A DNA stretch of 64,000 nt from Bradyrhizobium sp. WD16 (GCF_024181725.1 NZ_CP028908.1:5011501-5075500), one strand, 5' to 3'. Shown: positions 41,903-51,431, counted from the stretch's first letter. Translations and numbers: made by a program. The notes: generated from the letters alone by a model not told the origin.

Positions 41903-42916
41903 ATGACCTTCCCCATCCGCGTCCCAGCTTCCCGTTTCAAACGCCCCCTCGCCGCCGCCGGCGTCGCGCTGTGCGCGCTCCTGACCACGGCCGCGCCGTC
42001 GCTGGCCGCCGACAAGATCACCTTCCTGACGAGCTGGTTCGCCCAGGCCGAACACGGCGGCTTCTACCAGGCCAAGGCCACCGGCCTCTACGACAAGGCC
42101 GGCCTCGATGTCACGATCAAGATGGGCGGACCGCAGGTCAACGGCGTCCAGTTGCTGCTCGCCGGCGAGACCGACATGCTGATGGGCTACGACATCCAGG
42201 TGATGAAGGGCCGCGAGCAGAATCTGCCGCTGGTCACCGTGGCGTCATCCTTTCAGTTCGACCTCCAGGGCATCATGACCCACGACGATGTGCCGGATCT
42301 GGCGGCGCTGAAGGGCAGGCCCGTCCTGATCGCCGGCTCGTCGCGGACGACCTTCTGGCCGTGGCTCCGCCTCAAATACGGCTACACCGACGACCAGATC
42401 CGTCCCTATACCTTCAACCTGCAACCTTTCTTCGCCGACAAGACCGTCGCCCAGCAGGGCTATCTTTCCTCAGAGCCTTTCCAGGCGGAGCAGCAGAACG
42501 AGAAGGTGCATTTCTTCCTGCTCGCCGACGGCGGCTATCCGCCCTACGGATCGACCATCGTCACAACCGAAAAGATGATCAAGGAGAAGCCCGACGTCGT
42601 CGCCCGCTTCGTCAAGGCCTCGCTCGAGGGCTGGCGCGACTACATGGCCAATCCGGCGCCGGGCAACGCCCTGATCAAGGCCGACAACCCGAAGATGAGC
42701 GACGCCCAGATCGCCTATGCCCTCAGGCGGCTCAAGGAAACCAAGGCGCTCGACGGCGGCGACGCCGCCAGCCTCGGCATCGGCACGATCACCGCCGATC
42801 GCTACAAGAAGATCTACGATTTCCTGGTGGCCGGGGAACTGCTCGATCCCAAGACCGACTGGCAGAAGACCTTCGACACCCGCTTCGTCAAGGACCTCAA
42901 GGTCGGCGTCCAGTAG
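41903..42916 (+). CDS. NMT1/THI5-type ABC substrate-binding protein
   Basis: 337 residues from the ATG at 41903, signal peptide ending TAAPSLAADK. The core KITFLTSWFAQAEHGGFYQAKATGLYDKAGLDVTIKMGGPQVNGVQLLLAGETDMLMGYDIQVMKG follows the NMT1 domain. It would bring a pyrimidine- or riboflavin-like, or aromatic, compound to the ABC permease. Followed by ATPase and permease genes at 9- and overlapping spacing. Confidence 0.87.
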   Translation: MTFPIRVPASRFKRPLAAAGVALCALLTTAAPSLAADKITFLTSWFAQAEHGGFYQAKATGLYDKAGLDVTIKMGGPQVNGVQLLLAGETDMLMGYDIQVMKGREQNLPLVTVASSFQFDLQGIMTHDDVPDLAALKGRPVLIAGSSRTTFWPWLRLKYGYTDDQIRPYTFNLQPFFADKTVAQQGYLSSEPFQAEQQNEKVHFFLLADGGYPPYGSTIVTTEKMIKEKPDVVARFVKASLEGWRDYMANPAPGNALIKADNPKMSDAQIAYALRRLKETKALDGGDAASLGIGTITADRYKKIYDFLVAGELLDPKTDWQKTFDTRFVKDLKVGVQ

Positions 42917-42924
42917 GAGCAGAT

Positions 42925-43773
42925 ATGAACGCGCTGGTGTCGAACGATACCATCGAGGGCGACGCGGTCCGCAAGATCGGGGAGCGGCCGCCCGTCGTCG
43001 AGGTGCTGTCGGCCGAGAAAATCTTCGCCAACGGCACCCGCGCGCTGTCGCCGATCGACCTTACCATCGCCGACGGTGAATTCCTCACCCTGATCGGCCC
43101 CTCGGGCTGTGGCAAGAGCACCCTGCTCAAGCTGATCGCCAATCTGATCGAGCCGTCGGACGGGCGCCTGTTGTGGTGGCGCGGCACCTTTGGCCAGGTT
43201 GGGGCCGAGGGGCGCCGCTTCGCCTTCGTCTTCCAGGAGCCGACCCTGATGCCCTGGGCGCGCGTCGACGCCAACGTCCGCCTGCCGCTCGACCTCGCCG
43301 ACATTCCCAGGACGAGGTCGACGCCAGTCGTGGCGAACGCTCTTGCCCGGGTCGGCCTCTCCGCCTTCGCTCGCCATTATCCCCGCCAGCTGTCCGGCGG
43401 CATGAAGATGCGCGCCTCCATCGCCAGGGCGCTGGCGACCGAACCCAATCTGCTGCTGATGGACGAGCCGTTCGGCGCCCTCGACGAATTCACCCGCAAC
43501 AGGCTCGACGCCGACCTCGTCCGGTTGTGGTGGGAGCGCAAGCTGACGACCGTGTTCGTCACCCATTCGATCTACGAGGCCGTCTTCCTCTCGACCCGCA
43601 TCATCGTGATGGCGGCGAATCCCGGCCGGATCTTCCGCACCATGACCATCGACGAACCGCAGCCGCGCAGCGAAAGCTTTCGCGACAGTCCCCGCTTCGC
43701 CGCCTATTGCCGCGAATTGTCGACCTGGCTCGCCGAGGCCTCGCTGCCGTCCGCTGCCGGAGGCGAGCGATGA
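42925..43773 (+). CDS. ABC transporter ATP-binding protein (SsuB/TauB-like)
   Basis: 282 residues with TAGGAGCAG before the ATG. Walker A GPSGCGKST, Q-loop FVFQEPTLMPWA, signature RQLSGGMKMRASIARALATEP and Walker B LLLMDEPFGALDE. Belongs to the importer for small anions and heterocycles. Its stop overlaps the permease start. Confidence 0.92.
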   Translation: MNALVSNDTIEGDAVRKIGERPPVVEVLSAEKIFANGTRALSPIDLTIADGEFLTLIGPSGCGKSTLLKLIANLIEPSDGRLLWWRGTFGQVGAEGRRFAFVFQEPTLMPWARVDANVRLPLDLADIPRTRSTPVVANALARVGLSAFARHYPRQLSGGMKMRASIARALATEPNLLLMDEPFGALDEFTRNRLDADLVRLWWERKLTTVFVTHSIYEAVFLSTRIIVMAANPGRIFRTMTIDEPQPRSESFRDSPRFAAYCRELSTWLAEASLPSAAGGER

Positions 43774-44570
43774 CGCCGCTCATGCAGTCGGAGAGTTTCG
43801 TCCGGATCGCCGCCCCGGTCGGTGTCGGCATCGTACTGATGGCGATCTGGGAGATCGGCTGCCGCCTCGGCGGTGTTCCGGTTTATCTGTTCCCCAAGCC
43901 GAGCGACATCGCGGCGAGCTTCGTCCAGCACGGCCCGGCGCTGCTCCGCGCCCTGCTGGTGACGCTGCGCATCACCCTGCAGGCCTTCGTCGTCGCCATG
44001 GTGGTCGGCACGCTGGTGGCGTTCATGTTCGTGCAGAGCCGCGCCATCGAGGTCAGCCTGTTTCCCTACGCCGTCCTGCTGCAGGTGACGCCAGTGGTGG
44101 CGATCGCCCCGCTGATCATCATCCTCGTCAAGAACACGCAACTGTCCCTGACGATCTGCGCCACGCTGGTGGCCTTGTTTCCGATCATCTCCAACACCAC
44201 GCTCGGCCTGCGCAGTGTCGATCCCGGACTCGCCAACTACTTCCGGATGAACAAGGCAGGCCGCCTGAAGACGCTGATCCGGCTGCGCATCCCCGGCGCG
44301 CTGCCCTATTTCTTCGGCGGCCTGCGAATCTCCAGCGGCCTCGCCCTGATCGGCGCAGTGGTCGCCGAATTCGTCGCCGGGACCGGCGGCCGCTCCTCGG
44401 GGCTCGCCTATGAGATCCTCGATGCCGGCTTCCAGCTCGACATTCCGCGGATGTTCGCCGCCCTCTTCCTGATCACGGCGGCCGGCGTTCTGCTGTTCGC
44501 CGCCATGGTCGGCCTGTCCAAGCTCGCGCTCTCCGGCTGGCACGAGAGCGAGATCGGAGCCGAATCGTGA
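43770..44570 (+). CDS. ABC transporter permease (SsuC/TauC-like)
   Basis: 266 residues; about six membrane helices (16-34, 55-80, 92-112, 122-142, 195-217, 232-252) and the EAA-type cytoplasmic loop NYFRMNKAGRLKTLIRLRIPGALPYFF. Forms the membrane channel of the NMT1-type importer with the two genes upstream; its last bases overlap the amidohydrolase start (GTGA). Confidence 0.9.
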   Translation: MTPLMQSESFVRIAAPVGVGIVLMAIWEIGCRLGGVPVYLFPKPSDIAASFVQHGPALLRALLVTLRITLQAFVVAMVVGTLVAFMFVQSRAIEVSLFPYAVLLQVTPVVAIAPLIIILVKNTQLSLTICATLVALFPIISNTTLGLRSVDPGLANYFRMNKAGRLKTLIRLRIPGALPYFFGGLRISSGLALIGAVVAEFVAGTGGRSSGLAYEILDAGFQLDIPRMFAALFLITAAGVLLFAAMVGLSKLALSGWHESEIGAES

Positions 44571-45928
44571 CCTCTCTCCTGATCGAGAACGCCGAAGGCA
44601 TTTTCACCGGCCGCTCCGGTGCGGCCATGCGTGCGCAGGGTGCCATCCGCATCCGCGGCGGCGTCATCGCCGCCATGGGGGCACTGACCGCCGAGCCCGG
44701 CGAACGCCGGCTCGATGCCCGGGGCTGCGTGGTCTATCCCGGCCTGATCTCGACCCACCATCACCTGTTCCAGAGCGTGATGAAAGGCGTCGATCCTGGC
44801 ATCGACCTGCCGCTGTCCGGCTGGCTGCGCAGCGTCCCCTACCGGCTCTGGTCCAAGGTCGACGAGGAAGCGCTGGCGACCGCGGCGCGGATCGGGCTGA
44901 CCGAACTCCTGCTCTCCGGCACCACGACAGTGGCGGACCATCACTACCTGTTCAGCGACACCTATCGCTTCGACCCGGCCCAGGTGATCTTCGACGTCGC
45001 CCGCGACCTCGGCATCCGCCTGGTGTTCTGCCGGGGCGGCGGCACCAAGGCCAACCACATCGCAGCCGACGGCACCGTGCCGATGCCGGTGCAGTCGCTC
45101 GACCGCATGCTGGCCTCGGTGGAGGCCTGCGCCCAGCGCTTCCACGATCCCTCGGCGGGAAGCCTGAGCCGTGTCGCGCTGGCGCCCACCACGCCGACCT
45201 GGTCACTCGACCCGGGCGAATTGAAGGAGACCATCGCGGCGAGCCGCCGGCTCGGCCTCAATCTGCACAGCCACCTGTCGGAGACCGCCGACTACGTCGA
45301 ATTCTGCCTGTCGGTGCACGGCGTCCGTCCGGTGCATTGGCTGGCGGAGCACGACTGGCTCGGGCCCGACATCTGGTTCGCCCATCTCGTTCATCTCGAT
45401 CAAGACGAGATCCGCCTCCTGGCCGAGACCGGCACCGGCATGGCGCATTGTCCGCAGTCGAACTGCCGCCTCGGCTCCGGCATCGCGCCGGCCAAGGAGC
45501 TGGCGAAGCTGGGCGGCGCGGTCTCGCTCGCCGTCGACGGCGCCGCGTCCAACGAATCCGCCGACATGATCAGCGAGATGCACAGCGCCTGGCACACCCA
45601 CCGGGCGGTCAAAGGCGCCGATGCGGTGACCGCCGAGGAGGTCGTCCAGTGGGCGACCGCAGGCGGCGCCCGGGTGCTGGGCTGGCCCGAGATCGGAACG
45701 CTCGCGGTCGGCCAGCAGGCCGACATCGCCATCTTCGATCTCGATCAGCCGCGTCATTTCGGCATGCACGACCCGCTGATCGCGCCGGTGACCTGCGCCG
45801 GCGCGCCGCAGGTGCGCCACCTCCTGGTCGGAGGCCGCGTCGTCGTCGAGAACGGCGCCCTTCCCGGCCTCGACCTGTCCCGGCTCCGTGCCGACGCCGC
45901 GCGCGTCGTCGCACGGATCGCCGCCTGA
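44567..45928 (+). CDS. Amidohydrolase, 8-oxoguanine deaminase/AtzB-like
   Basis: 453 residues, TIM-barrel amidohydrolase. Metal ligands: His in STHHHLFQSVMKG, His in NLHSHLSETADYVEF, His in FAHLVHL and Asp in LAVDGAASNESADMISEMH. This is the pattern of 8-oxoguanine deaminase and of hydroxy-triazine/amine hydrolases. Coupled to the importer, so the imported compound is probably deaminated here. GTG start overlapping the permease stop. Confidence 0.85.
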   Translation: MTSLLIENAEGIFTGRSGAAMRAQGAIRIRGGVIAAMGALTAEPGERRLDARGCVVYPGLISTHHHLFQSVMKGVDPGIDLPLSGWLRSVPYRLWSKVDEEALATAARIGLTELLLSGTTTVADHHYLFSDTYRFDPAQVIFDVARDLGIRLVFCRGGGTKANHIAADGTVPMPVQSLDRMLASVEACAQRFHDPSAGSLSRVALAPTTPTWSLDPGELKETIAASRRLGLNLHSHLSETADYVEFCLSVHGVRPVHWLAEHDWLGPDIWFAHLVHLDQDEIRLLAETGTGMAHCPQSNCRLGSGIAPAKELAKLGGAVSLAVDGAASNESADMISEMHSAWHTHRAVKGADAVTAEEVVQWATAGGARVLGWPEIGTLAVGQQADIAIFDLDQPRHFGMHDPLIAPVTCAGAPQVRHLLVGGRVVVENGALPGLDLSRLRADAARVVARIAA

Positions 45929-45947
45929 TCGTCATGGAGAGACCCCC

Positions 45948-46970
45948 ATGCTGAACACCAAGCAGCCGGTGCTGCGCCGCTTCTGGTACGCCATCATGCC
46001 GCTCGACCACCTCAAGGACGGGCCGAAGCCTTTCACCTTGCTGGGCGAGCCGATCGTGCTGTTCCTTGACGCCAAGGGCGAACCCGCGGCGCTCGAGGAC
46101 CGCTGCTGTCATCGCACCGCCAAGCTGTCGAAAGGCTGGTGTCGGGATGGCAACATCGTCTGCGGCTATCACGGCTGGGAATACGACCGCGACGGCAAGC
46201 TGGTGATGATCCCGCAATTCCCGTTCGAGCAGCCGGTGCCGGAGACCAGGGCACGATCGTTCCGCACCCGAAGCCGCTATGGCTATGTCTGGGTCGCGCT
46301 GGACGAGCCGCTGGCCGACATTCCCGACATCCCCGAAGATCGCGAGGGCGGCTATCGGCGGATCTTTCAGTTCTACGACAAGTGGAACACGGCGGCGCTG
46401 CGGCTGATGGAGAACTCGTTCGACAACGCCCATTTCGCCTTCGTGCACAAGGCGACCTTCGGCGACATCAGTCAGCCCCGGCCGGAGAAATACGAGATCG
46501 TCGAGACCGATTACGGCTTCGAGGCCGAGACCGTCGTCACCGTCCGCAATCCGCCGAGCGCGGTGCGGATCACCGGCACCAGCGAGCCGACCACCAGGCG
46601 GCACATGCGCAACAAGTGGTACATGCCGTTCTGCCGGCGTCTCGACATGGAATACCCCTCCGGCATCCGCCACATCATCTTCAACTGCGCGACCCCGATC
46701 TCAGACGGTCAGATCCAGGTGGTGCAGCTCCTGTTCCGCAACGACACCGAGGCGGACTGCCCGGCGCAGGAATTGATCGACTGGGATGCGGCGATCATCG
46801 CCGAGGACCGCGACATCCTGGAATCGACCGACCCCGACGCCATCGTCGACATGGGCCGCAAGATCGAGATGCACATGCCGTCCGACCGGCCGGGCATGCT
46901 GATGCGCAAGCGGCTGCTGGAGCTGCTGCACACCCACAACGAAGAGGAAGTGCCGAAAGCGCCGGCCTGA
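45948..46970 (+). CDS. Rieske non-haem iron oxygenase, large subunit
   Basis: 340 residues from the ATG at 45948. Rieske motif: CCHRTAKLSKGWCRDGNIVCGYHGW (Cys, His, Cys, His). Catalytic domain with ENSFDNAHFAFVHKATFG for the mononuclear iron (2-His, Asp). Demethylases and ring hydroxylases of this group need a reductase, not found next to it. Last of the transporter operon, suggesting the deaminated heterocycle or a side chain is oxidised. Confidence 0.88.
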   Translation: MLNTKQPVLRRFWYAIMPLDHLKDGPKPFTLLGEPIVLFLDAKGEPAALEDRCCHRTAKLSKGWCRDGNIVCGYHGWEYDRDGKLVMIPQFPFEQPVPETRARSFRTRSRYGYVWVALDEPLADIPDIPEDREGGYRRIFQFYDKWNTAALRLMENSFDNAHFAFVHKATFGDISQPRPEKYEIVETDYGFEAETVVTVRNPPSAVRITGTSEPTTRRHMRNKWYMPFCRRLDMEYPSGIRHIIFNCATPISDGQIQVVQLLFRNDTEADCPAQELIDWDAAIIAEDRDILESTDPDAIVDMGRKIEMHMPSDRPGMLMRKRLLELLHTHNEEEVPKAPA

Positions 46971-46993
46971 ACAAAAGCGACGGCGCGAAGACC

Positions 46994-47275
46994 TCAGCGT
47001 CCGGTCCAGTCCGGCCGCCGCTTTTCGGCGAAGGCGGCGAGCCCCTCCTTCGCATCCTCGGTCATGGCGAGCAGCGCGATCTGGCTCTCGGTGTAGGTGA
47101 TAGCCTCGTCGAACGACATCGCCGCGATCGCCCGCATGGCGTATTTGCCGCGCCGGATCACGGTCGGCGACTTGTCGGTAATGCGTCCGACCAGCCAGTC
47201 AACCTTGGCATCGATGATGGCGTTGAGCGCCAGGAGGTTGGCCCGCTCGGCCTCGGCGAGCGCACGGCACGGCAC
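46994..47275 (-). pseudogene. 3'-end fragment of an enoyl-CoA hydratase gene
   Basis: Frame reading NAIIDAKVDWLVGRITDKSP, then IRRGKYAMRAIAAMSFDEAITYTESQIALLAMTEDAKEGLAAFAEKRRPDWTGR, the C-terminal quarter of a crotonase. The catalytic N-terminal part is absent. The 46971-47476 gap otherwise holds the promoter of the thiolase gene. Confidence 0.65.
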
Positions 47276-47476
47276 CGCACGGCGCGCGATCCGGCGAACA
47301 AGTCTTAGACCTTCCTTAACCGCAATTCCGCCGGCAAGTCACCGCTCCAGGCTCCATGGGCACACGCCCGCTGGCATGCCAGGCCGGACCCTCCGCCCTG
47401 CCGCCCCGGCAATTGCCGCCGCCGGCAAGCCACGTTATATGACGATCATCATTTATTATGCCCGAGGAATTCCGCC

Positions 47477-48667
47477 ATGGCTTCCGATCCTGTCGTCATC
47501 CTGTCCGCGGTGCGCACCCCGCTCGGCCGTTTCCAGGGCGAACTGGCGAGCATCGCCGCGCCGCGGCTTGGTGCTCATGTGATTGCGGCGGCGGTGGACC
47601 GCGCCGGCCTCGCCCCGGAGCAGGTCGACGAGGTGCTGATGGGTTGCGTCCTGCCCGCCGGCCAGGGGCAGGCGCCGGCACGCCAGGCAGCGCGCGCCGC
47701 GCAGTTGCCGGATGCGACCGGCGCAACCACCATCAACAAGGTCTGCGGCTCGGGGATGAAGGCCACCATGCTCGGGCATGACCTCCTGACGGCGGGCTCC
47801 GCCGGCATCGTCATCGCCGGCGGCATGGAGAGCATGTCGAATGCGCCCTATCTGCTCGCCAAGGCGCGCAGCGGCTATCGCATGGGCCACGACCGCATCA
47901 TCGACCACATGCTGATGGATGGCCTCGAAGACGCCTATGAGAGCGGCCGGTCGATGGGCGACTTCGGCGAAGCCACGGCCGAAGCCTATCAGTTCAGCCG
48001 CGAGGATCAGGACAGCTATGCCATGGAAACCTTGCGGCGAGCACGTGCGGCGGTGGAGAGCGGCACCTTCCGCGCAGAAATAGCGCCGGTCACGATCCAG
48101 CAAAAAGCCGGCCCGCGCATCGTCGCCAATGACGAGCATCCGCTCAAGGTCGACCCCGGCAAGATCCCCGCGCTCAAGCCCGCCTTCCGCGCCAATGGCA
48201 CGATCACGCCGGCGGCTTCCTCGGCCAACGCCGACGGCGCCGCCGCCCTGGTCCTGACCCGACGCTCAGTGGCCGAGCGCGCGGGGCGAGGCCCCCTCGC
48301 CGAGATCAAGGGCCATGCGACCCACAGCCAGGAGCCGCAATGGTTCACCACGGCGCCCATTCCAGCGATCCGTAAGCTGCTCGACAAGGTCGGCTGGCGC
48401 GCCGGCGACGTCGATCTCTTCGAGATCAACGAGGCCTTCGCCGTGGTGGCCATGGCGGCCGCCCGCGATCTCCGCATCGATCGCGACCGCCTCAACGTCA
48501 ATGGCGGCGCCTGCGCGCTCGGCCACCCGATCGGCGCCACCGGCGCGCGGCTGATCGTGACGCTGCTGCATGCGCTGGAGGCGAGAAAGCTGCGCCGCGG
48601 CATCGCCGCCTTGTGCATCGGCGGTGGCGAAGCCACCGCGATCGCGGTGGAGCGCATCGCCCACTGA
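47477..48667 (+). CDS. Acetyl-CoA acetyltransferase (thiolase)
   Basis: 396 residues, full length. Active Cys in INKVCGSGMKATML, His in NEAFAVVAM, and the second Cys in GGACALGHPIGATGARL. Carries out thiolytic cleavage or condensation of acyl-CoA. No partner gene is intact beside it except the hydratase fragment. Confidence 0.93.
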   Translation: MASDPVVILSAVRTPLGRFQGELASIAAPRLGAHVIAAAVDRAGLAPEQVDEVLMGCVLPAGQGQAPARQAARAAQLPDATGATTINKVCGSGMKATMLGHDLLTAGSAGIVIAGGMESMSNAPYLLAKARSGYRMGHDRIIDHMLMDGLEDAYESGRSMGDFGEATAEAYQFSREDQDSYAMETLRRARAAVESGTFRAEIAPVTIQQKAGPRIVANDEHPLKVDPGKIPALKPAFRANGTITPAASSANADGAAALVLTRRSVAERAGRGPLAEIKGHATHSQEPQWFTTAPIPAIRKLLDKVGWRAGDVDLFEINEAFAVVAMAAARDLRIDRDRLNVNGGACALGHPIGATGARLIVTLLHALEARKLRRGIAALCIGGGEATAIAVERIAH

Positions 48668-48715
48668 AGGGACAGAGCGACGGACGGTCGGCGCTGCGGC
48701 CGAGGCGTCACGGCC

Positions 48716-49912
48716 TCACTTCGTCCGCCTGGCGGCGAGCTGCAGCGCCACGGCGATGCCCGAATAGATCAGTCCGAGCGCGGTGACGGCGGTCCAGCCG
48801 CCTTGGCGCCAGCCCACCATGGCGGTCGCCGAACCAATGGCGCCGCCGACGAACATCAGTCCCATGAAGATGGTGTTGAGTCGCGCCCGCGCCTGCGGTC
48901 GCAGCGCATAGACGATGTGCTGGTTGGAGATCAGCACCGCCTGGCTGGCAAAGTCGAGCAGGATGACGCCGACGACGAGGCCGGCGATCGATGCCCAGAG
49001 CCCGAAGATCGCCCAGGCGACCACCACCAGCACCGCGCCGGTCACGATCACCGGGCGCGGACCGCGGCGATCGGCCATCCGGCCCGCCGCCGGGGCGACG
49101 AGAATGCCGACCATGCCGACGATGCCGAACAGGCCGGCGACATCCGGGCCGAGACCGAAATGCTCCTGCAGGCGGAACACAAGAATGGTCCAGAACACGC
49201 TGAACGCGGCAAAGATCATGGACTGGGTCATGGTCGAGAGGCGCAGTGCCGGCAATTCGCGCCACAGCGCCCACATCGATCCGATCAGCGCCGGATAACT
49301 GACACCGCCTTCCGGCCGGCTGCGCGGCAGGCGCAGCGCCATCGCCGCCGCCGCACCGAGCGCCAGCGGCACGCCGAGCCAGAACATGGCGCGCCAGCCG
49401 AAATGCGCCGCTACCGCGCCGGCGAGCGTACGGCTCAGCAGGATGCCGCTGAGAAGCCCGGCCATGACCATACCCACCGTGGCGCCCCGGCGCGGCACTG
49501 GCGCCAGATGCGCGGCGAACGGCACGATCTGCTGGGCCACGGTCGCCATCATCCCGGTCAGCACCGAGGCCACCACCAGCGTCGAGGCATTGGGCGCGAC
49601 GGCGTTGGCCGCCAGCGCCAGCGCAAGAGCGACGAACTGCGCTGCGATCAGACGCTTGCGCTCGATCAGGTCACCGAGCGGCACCAGGAGAAATAGCCCG
49701 GCGGCATAGCCGATCTGGGTCGCGGTTGGCACCAGCGTGGACAGCGGATCCGGCAGCTCGCTTTGGATCAGTCCCATCATCGGCTGGTTGTAATAGATGT
49801 TGGCGACCGCGATGCCGGCCGCCGCCGCCATCGCAACAACAAGGCCGCGGCCGATCCCCTGGGCGGTGCTCTGCGGTGACACGATCGGATCTCCAAAACT
49901 GATGTCGGTCAT
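48716..49912 (-). CDS. MFS transporter
   Basis: 398 residues from the ATG at 49912 (a TTG 15 bases upstream is weaker). Twelve hydrophobic segments and MFS loop GDLIERKRLIAAQ between helices 2 and 3. A small-molecule or drug exporter of the DHA1 type. A D-type palindrome lies 17 bases upstream of its start. Confidence 0.85.
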   Translation of the reverse strand: MTDISFGDPIVSPQSTAQGIGRGLVVAMAAAAGIAVANIYYNQPMMGLIQSELPDPLSTLVPTATQIGYAAGLFLLVPLGDLIERKRLIAAQFVALALALAANAVAPNASTLVVASVLTGMMATVAQQIVPFAAHLAPVPRRGATVGMVMAGLLSGILLSRTLAGAVAAHFGWRAMFWLGVPLALGAAAAMALRLPRSRPEGGVSYPALIGSMWALWRELPALRLSTMTQSMIFAAFSVFWTILVFRLQEHFGLGPDVAGLFGIVGMVGILVAPAAGRMADRRGPRPVIVTGAVLVVVAWAIFGLWASIAGLVVGVILLDFASQAVLISNQHIVYALRPQARARLNTIFMGLMFVGGAIGSATAMVGWRQGGWTAVTALGLIYSGIAVALQLAARRTK

Positions 49913-49928
49913 GGGATGAGGAATCAAG

Positions 49929-50104
49929 CTCGTATCCCGGTTCGAACGTTCATATACCGTGGCCGCATGGACCTAAACGAACGGTAGAACCGAAGGGAGA
50001 CTTGCATCATTGTGATTGTAGGGTGGTTTTTGATCTGACGCTCGCATGAATGACTCGCTGCAATGCTGATACGAGCGTCAGGAGCGTCAGATCCACCGCA
50101 CCGG
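49929..50104. repeat. Degenerate D-C palindrome pair
   Basis: D palindrome at 49929-50004 (76 bp; arms near CCCGGTTCGAACGTTC and TAGAACCGAAGGGAGA), spacer CATCATTGTGATT, C palindrome at 50018-50104 with a 9-bp internal duplication (GAGCGTCAG twice). The same D-spacer-C order occurs at 55215-55381. Lies between the divergent MFS and DUF6719-like genes. Confidence 0.75.
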
Positions 50105-50196
50105 CTGTCCTGACGACGTCCTCGACACGAGTTGATGATGGAGCGAGCGGCGAGAATCGGGCACTCAGCGTCGGGGCGCTCACGACCGGGGGGCAG

Positions 50197-50442
50197 ATGA
50201 TGTCGACCGTGAGACTATTTCTGGTGCTGATGGCCTGCGTGATCGGGTCCGCGGAGATTGGATCGCAAGCAGCGCGCGCCGCCGCTGTCCTGATGCGCGA
50301 GCCGGCCGAGGGCGAGATGCGACTCGGCCAGAGGGTTCGGGTCGATGACGGAAGTTGTCCCACCGGCCAGATCAAGGAAGTCACCGCGTCGCAGCTGACG
50401 CCCCAGGGCATCCTGCGCACCCGCGTCTGCGTCAAGCGCTGA
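50197..50442 (+). CDS. DUF6719-like small exported protein
   Basis: 81 residues. Signal peptide VRLFLVLMACVIGSAEIGSQAARA, then VLMREPAEGEMRLGQRVRVDDGSCPTGQIKEV with two Cys that may form a disulfide. Family name from memory. Starts at 50197 or 50200. Ends directly against a recombinant C/D palindrome. Confidence 0.6.
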   Translation: MMSTVRLFLVLMACVIGSAEIGSQAARAAAVLMREPAEGEMRLGQRVRVDDGSCPTGQIKEVTASQLTPQGILRTRVCVKR

Positions 50443-50515
50443 CCAGTGCGGTGGATCCGACGCTCGTATGAGTGCTCGCTGCAATGGGATACGAACGTTA
50501 GGACCGGGTCACTCG
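50443..50515. repeat. Chimeric C/D palindrome
   Basis: Left part is the C left arm (GGATCCGACGCTCGTATGAG), right part the D right arm (ATACGAACGTTAGGACC). It lies exactly between the stop codons of convergent genes. Analogous to the A/B hybrid at 14593. Confidence 0.65.
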
Positions 50516-51099
50516 CTGAAGAACTGCCCGCATTTCTGCACCGTGTCGCTGGCGCCCCAGGGCATGATCGGCACCGATGAGGTCGAATTCTTCGGCGAGC
50601 CCTCGATCAGCCGGTCCGAGTAGACCATGTAGACGAGCACGTTGCGCTTGGCGTCGCAGCCGCGGACGATCTGCATCTTCTTGAAGAACATCGAGCGGCG
50701 CTGCCGGAACATGTCGTCGCCCTGGGACAGCTTGGACTTGAAACGGATCGGGCCGATCTGCCGGCAGGCCAGCGAGATGTCGGACACCTCCTCGGCAATG
50801 CCGAGCCATCCCTTGATGCCGCCGCGCTCGGGCACGGTGAAGTGGCAGGCGACGCCCTCGACCTCCGGATCATCGATGCCATAGGTGGCGAGCTTGTCGT
50901 TGGGCGTGAGCAGCTTGAAGACCGTCGAGCGACGGAAGATCAGGTCCGGCTCGTCGGCCGCGCGCGCCGGAGTCACCGCCGACAGCGCAACCATGCCGAG
51001 CGCCATCGCGCTCGCGCCGAGCCGCCAGCCACGACACAGGGCCAGCAAACGCCGCCAAGATGCCGCAGTAAGACCATGATTCCAGCGACTGATTCTCAT
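50509..51099 (-). CDS. creA: CreA-family exported protein
   Basis: 196 residues with a signal peptide ending TPARAADE. Family core: STVFKLLTPNDKLATYGIDDPEVEGVACHF, ERGGIKGWLGIAEEVSDISLACRQIGPIRF, MQIVRGCDAKRNVLVYMVYSDRLIEGSPKNS. Function of CreA is unknown; found in most proteobacteria. Divergent from the L,D-transpeptidase across a 330-bp gap. Confidence 0.88.
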   Translation of the reverse strand: MRISRWNHGLTAASWRRLLALCRGWRLGASAMALGMVALSAVTPARAADEPDLIFRRSTVFKLLTPNDKLATYGIDDPEVEGVACHFTVPERGGIKGWLGIAEEVSDISLACRQIGPIRFKSKLSQGDDMFRQRRSMFFKKMQIVRGCDAKRNVLVYMVYSDRLIEGSPKNSTSSVPIMPWGASDTVQKCGQFFSE

Positions 51100-51431
51100 T
51101 TACTTCATCCTTCGCGTGAACCGTCGCCGTCGACACGTGACAGTTGAGTTCCATATCGCCGCCGGCCAACGCCATGTAGGCATGCTGGAGCGGATTCGGA
51201 AGGCGGCCGGCTCGTTAAGATGGCGTCAGACATTTGAGTTCAATTTGCTTGCGAATCTAACATTCCAGTGGGGTGGATTTGACGTTCGCTCCCACCTGGC
51301 CGCAGACGGACAAAGCGAATGACCAGCGCCCCATCTCGTCCAACGAACTTCGGAAGCAGACAACTGGTCCGGCCGCTGTGAACCCAATTGCGGCCAGCGA
51401 TACTCATGGCGAGATAGTTGGGAGCTTGAGC
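51100..51431. other. Divergent intergenic region
   Basis: About 330 bp between the CreA and L,D-transpeptidase genes. No repeat array or additional gene could be supported; likely carries both promoters. The transpeptidase ribosome site GGGAG lies at 51419-51423. Confidence 0.5.

Noticed and set aside
41617-43773. 718-residue plus-strand frame joining the substrate-binding and ATPase genes
   Set aside because: Only its C-terminal part is the real ATPase; the first part is out of frame with the substrate-binding protein.
47276-47476. Additional small gene before the thiolase
   Set aside because: Short frames there have no ribosome site and no protein-like composition.
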